This document shows positions 8,016-17,471 of a stretch of 64,000 nt of DNA, piece after piece. Positions within the stretch are counted from its first letter, which is position 1. Each line of letters begins with the position of its first letter. The stretch comes from Bradyrhizobium sp. KBS0727 (lineage in GTDB: Bacteria > Pseudomonadota > Alphaproteobacteria > Rhizobiales > Xanthobacteraceae), in the NCBI RefSeq assembly GCF_005937885.2, contig NZ_CP042176.1:4087501-4151500 (forward strand), given 5' to 3'. A program made the translations under genes and the position numbers. The notes under the pieces were generated by a model, which did not search any database, had not been told where the DNA came from, and was given only the letters and a program-made list of their open reading frames with translations.

Positions 8016-9251
8016 ATGAAACAAGCTGATTCTCGGAACTCCCCTTCCCGCCGCACCGTGCTGCAAGCCGGCATCGGCGTCGGGACGCTGCTCGCCACGC
8101 CGCTCGCGGCATTCGCCGCCGCCCCACCCGGCTTCGATGCGTGGCGCGACGGCTTTCGGGCGCGCGCGCTGGCCAAGGGCATTTCGCAGGCGACCTGGAC
8201 GCGGGTGATGGGCCGCATCGAGCCCGACATGTCCGTGTTCAAGCAGATGCAGAAGCAGCCGGAGTTTCACGAGCAGATCTGGCAGTACATCAATCGCCGG
8301 GTCTCGGACTGGCGCATCATCAACGGCCGCGAGGCGCTGAAGAAAAACGAGGCGCTGTTCGCCCGGATCGAACAGGATTTCGGCGTCGAGCGCGGCACGC
8401 TGCTGGCGCTGTGGGGCGTCGAGTCCGCCTATGGCGATCCGCTGGTACAGCAGAACCACATGACGCCGGTGTTTCCGTCGTTGGCCGCATTGGCCTGGAA
8501 CGAGCCGCGCCGCCGCGCCTACTGGGAAACCGAACTGATCAACGCGCTGAAAATCGTCGACCGCGGCTGGGGAACGCCGGAGGAAATGCGCGGCTCGTGG
8601 GCCGGCGCGATGGGGCATACGCAGTGGATGCCGGAAGTCTGGCTCAATGTCGGAATGGACTACGACAAGGACGGCCGCGTCTCGCCGTTCGGCAAGCCCG
8701 ACGATGCGCTCGGCTCCAGCGCGCGCTTTCTGGTCAACCGCGGCAAATATCACCGCGGCGAACACTGGGGCTACGAGGTGCGCGCGCCCGGCGCTGCCGC
8801 GAGCGGCAGCCGCACCTATGCGGCCTGGACCAGCGCCGGCGTCACCCGCGCCGACGGCCAGCTGTTTGCGCAGCCCAATGCCTCGGCGCAGATGTGGGTG
8901 CCGGTCGAAGGCGGTCCGGCGTTTCTGCTGGGCCCGAATTTCTATGCGGTGAAGAGCTACAACCCGTCGATGAATTACGCGCTGGCGATCTGCCATCTCG
9001 GCGACCGCATCCTCGGCGCGCCGCCCTTCATCCAACCCTTCCCCGGCTCCGAGCGCGCACTGACGCTCGCCGAAGTCCAGGAGATGCAGACTCGTCTCAC
9101 CAAAGCCGGCTTCGACACCGGCGGCAATGACGGCCGTGTCGGCAACGACACCATGAAGGCCGTGAAGGATTACCAGACCAGAATGGGCCTGCTGCCCGCC
9201 GATGGCTACGGCGGGCTGAAGGTGTTGGCGCGGTTGCGACAGGGAAGTTAG
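8016..9251 (+). CDS. Lytic murein transglycosylase (MltB/SLT_2 family)
   Basis: 411 residues. The N-terminus has a twin-arginine-like signal (SRRTVLQAG, then a hydrophobic stretch ending AFA), so export may be via Tat. The MltB-type domain follows, with catalytic Glu136 in WGVESAYGD and the typical AMGHTQWMPEVW segment. A peptidoglycan-binding domain 1 covers about 350-405 (VQEMQTRL...VGNDTMKAVKDYQ). It cleaves the glycan strand to 1,6-anhydromuramyl products, complementing the M23 protein 159 bases upstream, though a shared transcript is not obvious. A palindromic repeat lies just downstream. Confidence 0.9.
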   Translation: MKQADSRNSPSRRTVLQAGIGVGTLLATPLAAFAAAPPGFDAWRDGFRARALAKGISQATWTRVMGRIEPDMSVFKQMQKQPEFHEQIWQYINRRVSDWRIINGREALKKNEALFARIEQDFGVERGTLLALWGVESAYGDPLVQQNHMTPVFPSLAALAWNEPRRRAYWETELINALKIVDRGWGTPEEMRGSWAGAMGHTQWMPEVWLNVGMDYDKDGRVSPFGKPDDALGSSARFLVNRGKYHRGEHWGYEVRAPGAAASGSRTYAAWTSAGVTRADGQLFAQPNASAQMWVPVEGGPAFLLGPNFYAVKSYNPSMNYALAICHLGDRILGAPPFIQPFPGSERALTLAEVQEMQTRLTKAGFDTGGNDGRVGNDTMKAVKDYQTRMGLLPADGYGGLKVLARLRQGS

Positions 9252-9269
9252 GTCTCGTCACCCCATGTC

Positions 9270-9349
9270 GTCATTCCGGGGCGATGCGAAGCATCGAACC
9301 CGGAATCTCGAGATTCCGGGTCTGGTCCTTCGGACCATCCCGGAATGAC
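9270..9349. repeat. Palindromic repeat, family A copy 1
   Basis: A long dyad with outer arms GTCATTCCGGG and CCCGGAATGAC and nested inner stems around GATGCGAAGCATC, CGGAATCTCGAGATTCCG and GGTCCTTCGGACC. Three related copies occur at 23060, 33018 and 63234. It ends 1 base before the stop codon of the SDR gene, so it may also protect or end that transcript. Confidence 0.85.
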
Positions 9350-9350
9350 G

Positions 9351-10160
9351 TCACACCCTCCGCACCACCCCGCCGGCGTTCATGCCGCCGTCGATGACGA
9401 GCTCCGTCCCCGTCACATAGCGCGATGCATCGGAGGCCAGGTACAAAACGCCCTGCGCGATCTCGACGGCCTCGCCGGCGCGGCCGAGCGGGGTTGCCAT
9501 CTTGGCGCGTTCCTCCGGATCGATCGGCGCGTTCTGTCCGCTGCCCGCGGCTTCCGTCGGTATCTTGCCCCAGATCGGGGTGTCGATGATCCCGGGATGC
9601 ACCGAGTTGACGCGGATGCCGTCGCCGAAGGTCGCGCATTCCATCGCGATCGCCTTGGCGAACAACCGGACGCCGCCCTTGGTCGCGCAATAGCCGGAGA
9701 GACCGGCCGCACCGCGCAGGCCGGCCAGCGAAGACATCATGATCACGGAGCCGCCGCCGGTCTTTCGCATCGCCGGCAGGCCATGCTTCACCGACAGGAA
9801 CACGCCGTCGAGGTTGATCGCGGTCTGCCGCCGCCAGTCTTCCAGCGACATCTGCGTGATCGACGGCACCGATATGCCGATGCCGGCATTGGAAACCAGC
9901 ACGTCGAGCCGGCCATAGCGCTTCATCACCTCCGCCACGACATCGATCCATTGCGCCTCGCTGGTCACATCCTGATGCCAAAAGCTGGCCTCGCCGCCGG
10001 CTTTCTTGATCCGTGCGACCACTTCAGGTCCGTTCAGATCGTCGACATCGGTCACCGCGACGGAAGCGCCTTCGCGCGCCAGCAATTCCGATACCGCGGC
10101 ACCAATACCGGACGCCCCGCCCGTCACCAATGCGACCTTGCCTTGAACCTGCCCTGCCAT
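9351..10160 (-). CDS. Short-chain dehydrogenase/reductase
   Basis: A 269-residue classical SDR. The nucleotide-binding motif TGGASGIG is at 13-20, NAG at 91-93, the catalytic Ser around 143-144 and YxxxK at Tyr157/Lys161, followed by a PGIIDTP loop. Asp at the end of beta-2 (VTDVDD) suggests NAD rather than NADP. ATG 10160 is chosen over 10172 because GGGAG lies 5 bases before it. The substrate cannot be deduced; this group is often annotated as a glucose or 3-oxoacyl dehydrogenase. It stands alone between a repeat and recJ. Confidence 0.88.
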   Translation of the reverse strand: MAGQVQGKVALVTGGASGIGAAVSELLAREGASVAVTDVDDLNGPEVVARIKKAGGEASFWHQDVTSEAQWIDVVAEVMKRYGRLDVLVSNAGIGISVPSITQMSLEDWRRQTAINLDGVFLSVKHGLPAMRKTGGGSVIMMSSLAGLRGAAGLSGYCATKGGVRLFAKAIAMECATFGDGIRVNSVHPGIIDTPIWGKIPTEAAGSGQNAPIDPEERAKMATPLGRAGEAVEIAQGVLYLASDASRYVTGTELVIDGGMNAGGVVRRV

Positions 10161-10202
10161 TTTCACTCCCATTGCTTGTTGTTGGTCTTGTCCTGACTTG
10201 AA

Positions 10203-12044
10203 CTACCTGATCAGCGCCGGTCCCGGATCCGGCACCGCGACGTCGATCACGCGCATTTGCACCCGCTCCGATCCCTGCCAGCGATCGACCGCGAGCGATC
10301 CCGCAACATGCAGCGGCTGGCCACGATTTTGCAGCAGCGCGTTTCCCAATTTCTGCCCGATCGAGCGAAACGCGATGCCGTTGACGATGGCGCCGTCGCC
10401 GGACTTGAACCGCAGGCGCAGATGCGCCTGGCCGACTTCATCCGCATAGACCAATTGATGCGACGGCAGCGCGATCACCGGCTCCGGATTACCAGCTCCG
10501 AACGGTCCGGCGCGATTGAGCGTTGCCGCGAACTCCGTCGTCACGCCGCGCGCGCTGACCGCGCCGTCGATGAACAGCTCGTTCTCGTGACGGGAACTGG
10601 CAACATCGGCGGCCAACGTGCTTTCCATGAAGGCGCGAAACTCCGCGAGCTTCTCCTTACGCAGCGTCACGCCCGCGGCCATGGCGTGGCCGCCGCCCTT
10701 CATCAGCAATTTGTCCTTCACCGCCTGCCGAACGGCTTTGCCGAGATCGACGCCGGAAATCGAGCGGCCCGAACCGGTGCCGATGCCGCCCGGCTCCAGC
10801 GCAATGGCAAAGGCCGGCCGCGCGAATTTTTCCTTCAGCCGCGAGGCCACCAGCCCGACCACGCCGGGATGCCAGCCTTCGGCCGCCGTGACGATGACAG
10901 CGCCCTTGTCTTCGAGCCCGAGCGACGCCAGCGCCTCGGCCTCGGCCTGTGCTTCGGCGGCCTGCTCGATCAGGCGGCGTTCGCCGTTGAGGCGATCGAG
11001 TTCGGCGGCGATCCGCGCGGCTTCGGAGATATCGCCTTCCAGCAGCAGCCGCACCCCGAGATCGGCGCGCCCGATGCGGCCGCCGGCATTGATGCGCGGT
11101 CCGAGCATGAAGCCGAGATGCCAGGCCTCGGGCGGACCATTCAGCCGCGACACGTCCATCAGCGCGGTGTGCCCGACATGGTCGCGACGGCGCAACGCGA
11201 TCAGGCCCTTGGCGACAAAGGCGCGGTTGAGCCCGGTCAAGGGTGCGACGTCGGCAACCGTGCCCAGCGCCACGTGGTGCAGCATGCCCAGCAGATCCGG
11301 CTCCGGCCGTTCCGATGTCCAGAAGCCACGGGCGCGCAACTCGCGATTGACAGCCACCAGCGTGATCAGCACCAGGCCGACCGCGGCGAGATAGCCGAGA
11401 CCGGAGAGATCGTCCGACCGGTTGGGGTTCACCAGCGCATCGACCTCGGGCAATTCATCGGCGGTCTGGTGATGATCGATGACGACGACGGACATGCCGA
11501 GCTTGCGCGCTTCCGCCAGCGGTTCGATGCTGGTGGTGCCGCAATCGACGGTCACGAGCAGCGTGGCGCCCTTAGCCGCTAACCCGCGCACCGCCTCCAC
11601 ATTGGGCCCGTAGCCCTCGAAAATGCGATCGGGGATGTGGATCAACGGATCGAGCCCGCAATGCCTGAGGTGCCAGGCAAGCAGCGCCGCCGAGGTCGCG
11701 CCGTCGACGTCGTAGTCGCCGAAGATTGCGACCTTTTCACCGCGCATCGCCGCGTCCGCGATACGTTTGGCGGCGGCCTCCATCTGCGTCACGGTGTAGG
11801 GATCGGGCATCAGCTTGCGGATGGTCGGATCGAGAAAATCCTCGACCTCGTCGATCCCGACATCGCGGCCCGCCAGCACGCGCGCCAGCATCTCCGGCAG
11901 CTGGTAGCGCTGCGAAATCGCCAGCGCCCGGGCCCCGCCCCTGGCATCGAGCCGGTCGCGCCACAATTTTCCCGTCGCGGAATGCGACACGCCGAGAAAC
12001 GCCGGCGGCAGTTCAACGGGAATGGCGGTCACGGGAGGGGTCAT
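10203..12044 (-). CDS. recJ: Single-stranded-DNA-specific exonuclease RecJ
   Basis: A 5'-3' exonuclease of DNA repair and recombination, DHH superfamily. At 613 residues it is near the usual 570-600. Metal-binding motifs are visible: DYDVDG (110-115), VDCG (about 167-170) and the DHH signature at 190-192. The DHHA1 motif near the middle of the C-terminal half reads KGGGHAMAAG. The frame is intact. In related genomes, as I recall, recJ lies next to glpX and hom. Here those genes resume only after about 10 kb of accessory DNA. Confidence 0.95.
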   Translation of the reverse strand: MTPPVTAIPVELPPAFLGVSHSATGKLWRDRLDARGGARALAISQRYQLPEMLARVLAGRDVGIDEVEDFLDPTIRKLMPDPYTVTQMEAAAKRIADAAMRGEKVAIFGDYDVDGATSAALLAWHLRHCGLDPLIHIPDRIFEGYGPNVEAVRGLAAKGATLLVTVDCGTTSIEPLAEARKLGMSVVVIDHHQTADELPEVDALVNPNRSDDLSGLGYLAAVGLVLITLVAVNRELRARGFWTSERPEPDLLGMLHHVALGTVADVAPLTGLNRAFVAKGLIALRRRDHVGHTALMDVSRLNGPPEAWHLGFMLGPRINAGGRIGRADLGVRLLLEGDISEAARIAAELDRLNGERRLIEQAAEAQAEAEALASLGLEDKGAVIVTAAEGWHPGVVGLVASRLKEKFARPAFAIALEPGGIGTGSGRSISGVDLGKAVRQAVKDKLLMKGGGHAMAAGVTLRKEKLAEFRAFMESTLAADVASSRHENELFIDGAVSARGVTTEFAATLNRAGPFGAGNPEPVIALPSHQLVYADEVGQAHLRLRFKSGDGAIVNGIAFRSIGQKLGNALLQNRGQPLHVAGSLAVDRWQGSERVQMRVIDVAVPDPGPALIR

Positions 12045-12600
12045 GATGCTTTCAGTCTGGGGCCAGCCCCACGCCCTATCTGCGCATTTCCGAAATCAAT
12101 GTCAAAGCAAAGCGGACGCAGTTTTGCCACCCGCGGCGCCAATACGCCCGAGGATTTGAAAGATACCTTGCCCCCCGAAAATCAGAGGGCGCGGGGAAGA
12201 CCGGGTGCGCGCTGCACCCGCGGTCTCGCGTGCGATAGATGCAACAAGATGTGCACACGAGCATACAGGTTCAGCGGAGAACACCCGGCCTCCCCCACGC
12301 AATGGCTTTACGGCTTATACGTGATCGCCCTGGTGACCGGCTTTCTTGCCACCATCGCTCGCAGATTGCTCCGCTCACTTGACGCCAGCACCGGGGCGTC
12401 AGGCCCATACGACTTCGCCGTACGCATCTGCCGCGCTCGTCAGTCGCAGCCTTCGCGTCCATCGCATCCCACCGCACGGTCGTGACGATCGCGCTCGCCC
12501 CTCTTGTCGCGGTAGACGGCCGGAGTTAGACGTCTGATTTGCCCGACGGCGCAACGGAAATATTTTTGTGGGAGGGTCTGGACAGACCTTTGGTGATTTG
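12045..12600. other. Gene-free stretch between recJ and an IS element
   Basis: About 555 bases with only short frames that show no domain. It has the look of a dispersed non-coding Bradyrhizobium repeat (phrases such as ATGGCTTTACGGCTTATACG), but this is from memory and no second copy lies in the window. It borders the accessory block. No RNA gene could be supported. Confidence 0.4.
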
Positions 12601-14296
12601 CCCGTCGAGGCTGGGCAAGAACGGTGGGTCAGCCGAGGAGAACCAGTCGGCCTTGCGCAGCGACGACCTGTTGCTCAAATTTGATCCAGAGCGTCTTTGG
12701 AGCGAACAGGAAGCGTTTTAGGGCGCCTGCGAGAGCGTGGAGATGCCAAAGGAGCGCCGCTGCGACGGCTGCAATGAAACGCTCGATGCCGAGGATGTTG
12801 AGCACGCGGGTAAAGTTGTAGCAGAGCGCCATCAGGCTCCATTCGCCGCGGACCTTGTTGAAGCCGCGAACGAGGAAGTGACGATAACCGGCGCGGCATT
12901 TGAGCGTGCCGAAGGGATGTTCGACGATGGCGGAACGGCGGCGCATCAGGTCGCCTGCGCCTTGCATCCTCGCGCGGTGACGCTCGAGGACATCCTCGTG
13001 CTCCCAGCGGCCGATGGTCCGTCGAGTTGCCTTCAGGCTCAGACAACGTGTCCTTAACGGGCACGCCTTGCAGGCCTTCGTGCTACTCGCATATCGGATC
13101 TCAGTCCGGCCACTTGTGTTCTCCCAGCGCCCCTCCATCCGACGCAGTAGTTCGCCGGCCGGGCAACGGTAAGCATCGGCTGAAGCATCGTAAGCAAAGT
13201 CCTTGAGGCTGAAGCGGCCTTTCTTCTCAAGGCGCCCATTGATCTCCGGCACAGGCACATAGGCCGTGATGCCGTCGTCCTCGCATGCCTTCAGTTCGAG
13301 GCTGCTGTAATACCCCTCATCGGCCAGCACCTGGAGTGCCTCCGCATCGAGAGCTTCCTTGGCAGTTTTTGCCATGGCGTGGAGTTGGCCGACATCGCTG
13401 CTGTCGTTCACCACTTCGCTTGCGACAATGAGATTGTGCTTGTCGTCGACGACGCTCTGCACATTGTAGCCTGCGACGCCCTGACCGTTCTTGACTAGAA
13501 GCCGGGCGTCCGGATCGGTCAGCGACATCTGCGTCTCGCCGCTCGCTTCCAACCGAGCCAGATCGGCTTCGGCGCGCAAGCGCTTTGCCATCAGCGCCGA
13601 TACTTTGGCACCGATATCGCTGCCGTCTCCTCCGCCGCCAGCACCCGGACCGTCGGCGCGATCCTTCCCTGGCGCGTTGGCTTCCGCCGCATCGTTGTCT
13701 TCGATTGATCTGCCATAAGCTTCGATCTCCAGGTCCAGCCTGGCGATCTGATCGGCAAGCCTCTTGCGCGTAAAGATGCTCGCCTTGCTGGCATCGCCAT
13801 GAAAAAACGAGCCGTCGATCGCAACTACCGCCCCGCCGACAAGGCCAAGCTCGCGAACCAGCAGCACGAAGCCGCGGTTCACCGCCTTCAACGCCGCCCA
13901 GTTCTCCTTGCGGAAGTTGGCGATCGTTCGATAGCCAGGTCGCAGATTCCTGAGCAGCCAGATCAGTTCCAGATTGCGACAGGCTTCCCGCTCCAGCCGC
14001 CGCGACGACCTGACCTGGTTGATGTATCCGTAAAGGTAGAGCTTCAACAGATCAGCTGGATCGTAGGGCGGCTGTCCCTGCTCCAAGCCGCGATCCGCAT
14101 GGCGGAAACCAAGCTTGGCAAGGTCCAGCGCGCAAACATAGCTCTCGATCGCGCGCACCGGATTGTTGGGACCAACATAGTCTTCCATCCGAGGTGGAAG
14201 CAGGCTGGCTTGGTACCGGCTCTCGCCGGTCTTGAATGGGCGATTCGTCATACCCGAATCGTACATCAAGCCGAATTCTTGCCCAGTCTCGTCGGG
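12601..14296 (-). mobile_element. IS1182-type insertion sequence
   Basis: Imperfect terminal inverted repeats of about 21 bases bound it: left CCCGTCGAGGCTGGGCAAGA (from 12601), right the complement of TTCTTGCCCAGTCTCGTCGG (14276 to 14296), with about three mismatches. They enclose one long transposase frame that nearly fills the element, as in the IS1182 family. No clear target duplication was seen, so the exact outer bases may differ by a few. The element seems intact and may be active. Confidence 0.85.
12629..14266 (-). CDS. IS1182 family transposase
   Basis: A DDE transposase of about 545 residues. The N-terminal DUF772-type helix region (YDPADLLKLYLYGYINQVRSSRRLE) is followed by the first catalytic Asp at AIDGSFFHGD (about 151), a second at LADEGYYS, a Cys-rich stretch (CKACPLRTRC) and the Glu in EHPFGTLK. 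An acidic, Gly-rich linker (about 190-225) separates the first two. No frameshift or stop interrupts it. ATG 14266 is used; ATG 14251 is also possible. The 3' end stops 8 bases inside the left inverted repeat. Confidence 0.9.
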   Translation of the reverse strand: MYDSGMTNRPFKTGESRYQASLLPPRMEDYVGPNNPVRAIESYVCALDLAKLGFRHADRGLEQGQPPYDPADLLKLYLYGYINQVRSSRRLEREACRNLELIWLLRNLRPGYRTIANFRKENWAALKAVNRGFVLLVRELGLVGGAVVAIDGSFFHGDASKASIFTRKRLADQIARLDLEIEAYGRSIEDNDAAEANAPGKDRADGPGAGGGGDGSDIGAKVSALMAKRLRAEADLARLEASGETQMSLTDPDARLLVKNGQGVAGYNVQSVVDDKHNLIVASEVVNDSSDVGQLHAMAKTAKEALDAEALQVLADEGYYSSLELKACEDDGITAYVPVPEINGRLEKKGRFSLKDFAYDASADAYRCPAGELLRRMEGRWENTSGRTEIRYASSTKACKACPLRTRCLSLKATRRTIGRWEHEDVLERHRARMQGAGDLMRRRSAIVEHPFGTLKCRAGYRHFLVRGFNKVRGEWSLMALCYNFTRVLNILGIERFIAAVAAALLWHLHALAGALKRFLFAPKTLWIKFEQQVVAAQGRLVLLG

Positions 14297-14383
14297 TTAC
14301 TTTGTCGCAGGCGTAAAGCCGATTTTTCGTTGTGAGCGCAAGCAAAGCAGTGCATGGCGCCGGCGGCTGGCACGTTCCGCCCA

Positions 14384-14470
14384 GTGCGCTCGGTTGCCGG
14401 CCTTCACCATCGCCACAACGCCGCTCGACCGGAAAGTCCTGTCGCGCGGCTAGCTATCTTCCCCCATGAG
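14384..14470 (-). pseudogene. Fragment of a methyltransferase 3' end
   Basis: About 75 bases match, at roughly 80-85 percent by eye, the 3' end of the methyltransferase gene at 17472, including CCGCTCGACC and TCCTGTCGCGCGGC. About 17 bases present in the intact gene are missing here. It lies about 90 bases from the right end of the IS1182 element. It appears to be a decayed partial duplicate, and no coding frame survives. Confidence 0.6.
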
Positions 14471-14481
14471 CCGCGACGAAC

Positions 14482-15354
14482 TCAATCTGATGAGTCTGTG
14501 CAATCAGGGGGGCCGAACAGGAAGGGAGAGGCGATGCACAGACCCGTCCAAGCCAGGCTTTCAGCTTGCGCGACATGACCGCCGACAAATTCGGCCACTT
14601 CTGCAGCGTGGGTAGCCGTCATGAAATGACCGGCCCCGGAAATCGTGCGCAACGAAGCATTCCCTAATGCCGCGCTCAATATCTCTGCGCTTCTCCGCAA
14701 GGATTGAGCGCTACGTTCGCCCCGGATAACGAGGCTCGGAAGCAAAATATTGGCGAAGGCCGAAAGGGGCGTATCGGAGCCTGAGCGAATGTCCCGAATA
14801 TGGGTCGGCGTGGCTTCAACAATGTACTCCTGCATTCGCGGCGGGAGAGCATCGAAACTTCCCTGGCCATCGAGATAATCGACCACCCGGCGTGCCGCTT
14901 CCCTGTCACCATTTTCGAATGACCGGACATAGTCCTCGCGCATCGCGATGAACTCCTCATGGAGCGTGACCTCACCCTCCTGGCGCAAAAGGCCGAACGC
15001 CACCGGCTCAATCAAGGTCAGACTCATAAGCGGGACGAGTCCGCACAATGCGACGTCCAGACAAGCCAGCGCTCCATAGGAATGTCCGACGAGATGCACG
15101 GGACCGCCGGCGCGACGAATCACAGCTTCGACCATCTCTGCCTGCCGCTCCGATGACGTATCGGTTCGCGTCCGGCATTCCCGAGTGCCGCCATAACCAG
15201 GGAGGCTCGTCGTTACCGTCCGGAAACGACCGTTCAGCGCCGCGATCACACCGCGCCAGGCCGACATGGAAGCCCACGAACCGGGTACGAACACGATTGT
15301 CGGCCCTGCCCCTTCTTCGCCATAGTCAATAACGCCGTGCCTATCTTGCAGCAT
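14482..15354 (-). CDS. Alpha/beta hydrolase
   Basis: A 290-residue alpha/beta-fold hydrolase. The oxyanion motif VPGSW is followed by the nucleophile elbow GHSYG (Ser92 from start 15354); the C-terminal His lies in SGAGHFM. Substrate unknown; esterases and haloperoxidase-like enzymes share this layout. The frame is open to 15546, but ATG 15354 has GGGAG 6 bases upstream. The start overlaps the end of the DUF1127 gene by 14 bases, so the two are translationally coupled. The C-terminal tail beyond the His is longer than usual and may have been extended by nearby rearrangement. Confidence 0.82.
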   Translation of the reverse strand: MLQDRHGVIDYGEEGAGPTIVFVPGSWASMSAWRGVIAALNGRFRTVTTSLPGYGGTRECRTRTDTSSERQAEMVEAVIRRAGGPVHLVGHSYGALACLDVALCGLVPLMSLTLIEPVAFGLLRQEGEVTLHEEFIAMREDYVRSFENGDREAARRVVDYLDGQGSFDALPPRMQEYIVEATPTHIRDIRSGSDTPLSAFANILLPSLVIRGERSAQSLRRSAEILSAALGNASLRTISGAGHFMTATHAAEVAEFVGGHVAQAESLAWTGLCIASPFLFGPPDCTDSSD

Positions 15355-15604
15355 CTGCATCTCCCGGGCTGCGCGTGATCGCGGACGGCCACGCCTTGAT
15401 GTCCTGGTCGCGGAGGCCAATGTCGTGAAGCTCGAAGTCGCTGAGCGCGGCGAAGTGCGCTGCGCGCCTGTCGTGGCGGCGCAAGGATGACGCCGCACCC
15501 GACGAGACCGTGCGCCATGGTTGCAACGCCCGACATAGCGCCCCAAAGAGCCGTGGGGCTGTCATTGGCTGGCGAACCTCGTTTGTCGAAAAGATCGCCT
15601 TCAT
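15341..15604 (-). CDS. DUF1127 domain protein
   Basis: 87 residues. The C-terminal half has the DUF1127/YjiS signature: an Arg-rich helix, then LSDFELHDIGL with RDQDI following. Small Arg-rich DUF1127 proteins of alphaproteobacteria bind RNA in some cases and influence phosphate and carbon metabolism. It is first in a two-gene unit with the hydrolase and is divergent from the winged-helix/TPR gene at 15770. The start may be 15604 or ATG 15565, which has GAGG upstream. The domain is complete with either. Confidence 0.82.
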   Translation of the reverse strand: MKAIFSTNEVRQPMTAPRLFGALCRALQPWRTVSSGAASSLRRHDRRAAHFAALSDFELHDIGLRDQDIKAWPSAITRSPGDADAAR

Positions 15605-15769
15605 TGCCAGGACCCCCGTCTCGATAATTTCGGCTCCGGGAGACGATGCACGAGGCGGAGTTGCGGCACTTTACTGGCCGCTTACATTTGCTTTACTGCC
15701 GACTGACTTTAGGCCTTGAGGCCAGCTCGGTTGTGCTCCGATCCGACCCGACAGGAAGGGTTTCCTAAT

Positions 15770-17335
15770 TTGCGCTATTTGTTCGAAGACTTCGCGCTCG
15801 ACGTCGACAAGCGGGAGCTATTTCGGGGAGCCGCTGCGATTTCGATTACGCCGCAGGCACTGGATCTTCTTGTTTGCCTGATCCGCAACCGAGAGCGCGT
15901 GATCAGCAAGGACGACCTGATCTCGGCAATCTGGGGAGCGCGCGTAATCACGGACGCGGCGCTTGCCACGCGCCTTAACGCAGCGCGTGTCGCCATCGGC
16001 GACAGCGGCGAGGAACAGCGCCTTATTAAAACGCTGCAACGCAAGGGCTTTCGTTTCGTTGGAACGGTGCTGGAGGTCCCTAAAGCCGACGATGCCACCG
16101 ACGCGAGCGGACCAGCTCAACGGCAGGAAACCTCCGACAGGCCCTCGATCGCAGTACTGCCGTTCGAAAACTTGTCAGGCGATCCGCAGCAGGAATATTT
16201 CGGCGACGGCTTGGTCGACGATATTATCACGGCTCTTTCGCGATTCAGGGCACTGTTCGTGATCGCCCGCACTTCGTCGTTCACTTACAAAGGAAGGGCC
16301 GTCGATATCAAGCAGGTCGGAAACGAACTCGGCGTGCGCTACGTGCTGGAAGGAAGTGTACGAAAGGCCGGTACGCGCCTGAGGATCAATGGGCAGCTCA
16401 TAGATATCACGACAGGTGCCCACCTCTGGGCCGATCGGTTTGATGGCACCCTGGATGATATTTTTGATCTTCAGGACAAAGTCACCCAGGAGGTCGTCGG
16501 CGCGATTGCACCGGAAGTCGACCGCGCCGAGATCGAGCGAGCACGCCGAAAATCGGTGGGCAGTATCGACGCGGTGACTGCATATTACCGTGGCCTCCCC
16601 CATATCCTATACCCCACCACCTCAGACAATAACGACGTGGCCTTGAGGAGTTTCAATGACGCAATCGCTCTCGATCCGAGCTTTGTGCCAGCCTATGCGG
16701 GCGCCGCGGGATGTCTTGCATGGCGGCGGGCCAACAGATGGCGCGGCGACTACGCGAAAGACAATGCCGAACTCTTGCGCCTGGCCGAGCGCGTAAAGGA
16801 ATTGGGTACAGACGATGCCTTCGCCCTGAGTATTCTGGGATTCAATCTTTTCTGGATTCTGCTGGACTTCGATCGCGGGCTTGAAATGGTGGAGCAAGCG
16901 ATTCAGTCGAACCCAAACTGTGCACTGGCATACAATTACAGGGGACTTTTGCGCGCCTGGCATGGCGCGTCCGACACGGCGGTTGCTGACTTTGAGCTGG
17001 CAATGCGCCTTAGTCCACGCGATCCGGCCAACTACAATGCGATGATGGGACTTGCCGTTGCGTATCATAACGGCGGCAGGCACCGAGAAGCGGCTGAGTG
17101 GGTCGACAAATCCCTTCGAGCGTTTCCGCCAGCCTTTTTTGTGGGAATGACGCAAGGTATCCTGTGCTACGTGGCGGCAGGACGAATGGAAGACGCTCGA
17201 AAATTGATGGCAGAGTGTCTTCGCCTGGTACCGCAGTGGCGGCGTTCGACTGCCGTTGTTCCACAATGGTTTAGATCGGCGAAACTTAGAGCAGAATTGA
17301 TGGAGGCGCTCGCTTCTGCGGGTCTGCCGGAGTAG
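15770..17335 (+). CDS. Winged-helix/TolB-like/TPR protein (CadC-type DNA-binding domain)
   Basis: 521 residues from TTG 15770, which has AGGAAGGG 9 bases upstream; an earlier TTG at 15716 adds unrelated residues. Residues 1-100 form an OmpR/CadC-type winged helix (ISITPQALDLLVCLIRNRERVISKDDLI). A TolB-N/FlgO-like domain follows at about 125-245 (IAVLPFENLSGDPQQEYFGDGL...YVLEGSVRK), then TPR repeats to the C-terminus. No membrane helix or cyclase domain is seen. Such proteins resemble the regulatory half of rhizobial adenylate-cyclase-like proteins. It may control the divergent DUF1127-hydrolase pair. GC is lower than in the core genes. Confidence 0.85.
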   Translation: MRYLFEDFALDVDKRELFRGAAAISITPQALDLLVCLIRNRERVISKDDLISAIWGARVITDAALATRLNAARVAIGDSGEEQRLIKTLQRKGFRFVGTVLEVPKADDATDASGPAQRQETSDRPSIAVLPFENLSGDPQQEYFGDGLVDDIITALSRFRALFVIARTSSFTYKGRAVDIKQVGNELGVRYVLEGSVRKAGTRLRINGQLIDITTGAHLWADRFDGTLDDIFDLQDKVTQEVVGAIAPEVDRAEIERARRKSVGSIDAVTAYYRGLPHILYPTTSDNNDVALRSFNDAIALDPSFVPAYAGAAGCLAWRRANRWRGDYAKDNAELLRLAERVKELGTDDAFALSILGFNLFWILLDFDRGLEMVEQAIQSNPNCALAYNYRGLLRAWHGASDTAVADFELAMRLSPRDPANYNAMMGLAVAYHNGGRHREAAEWVDKSLRAFPPAFFVGMTQGILCYVAAGRMEDARKLMAECLRLVPQWRRSTAVVPQWFRSAKLRAELMEALASAGLPE

Positions 17336-17471
17336 GCCTGCCTTTGTCGTACCGAAGGCGATGCGGGGCGGTGAGCCGCTTTGCGTTCCGACCCCGAGCA
17401 GCGCAAGGCGCTGCACCGCGTCCGGACAAGCGCCGAAATTACGGTGACGCTGTCACCGTAATTCTGCGCGC

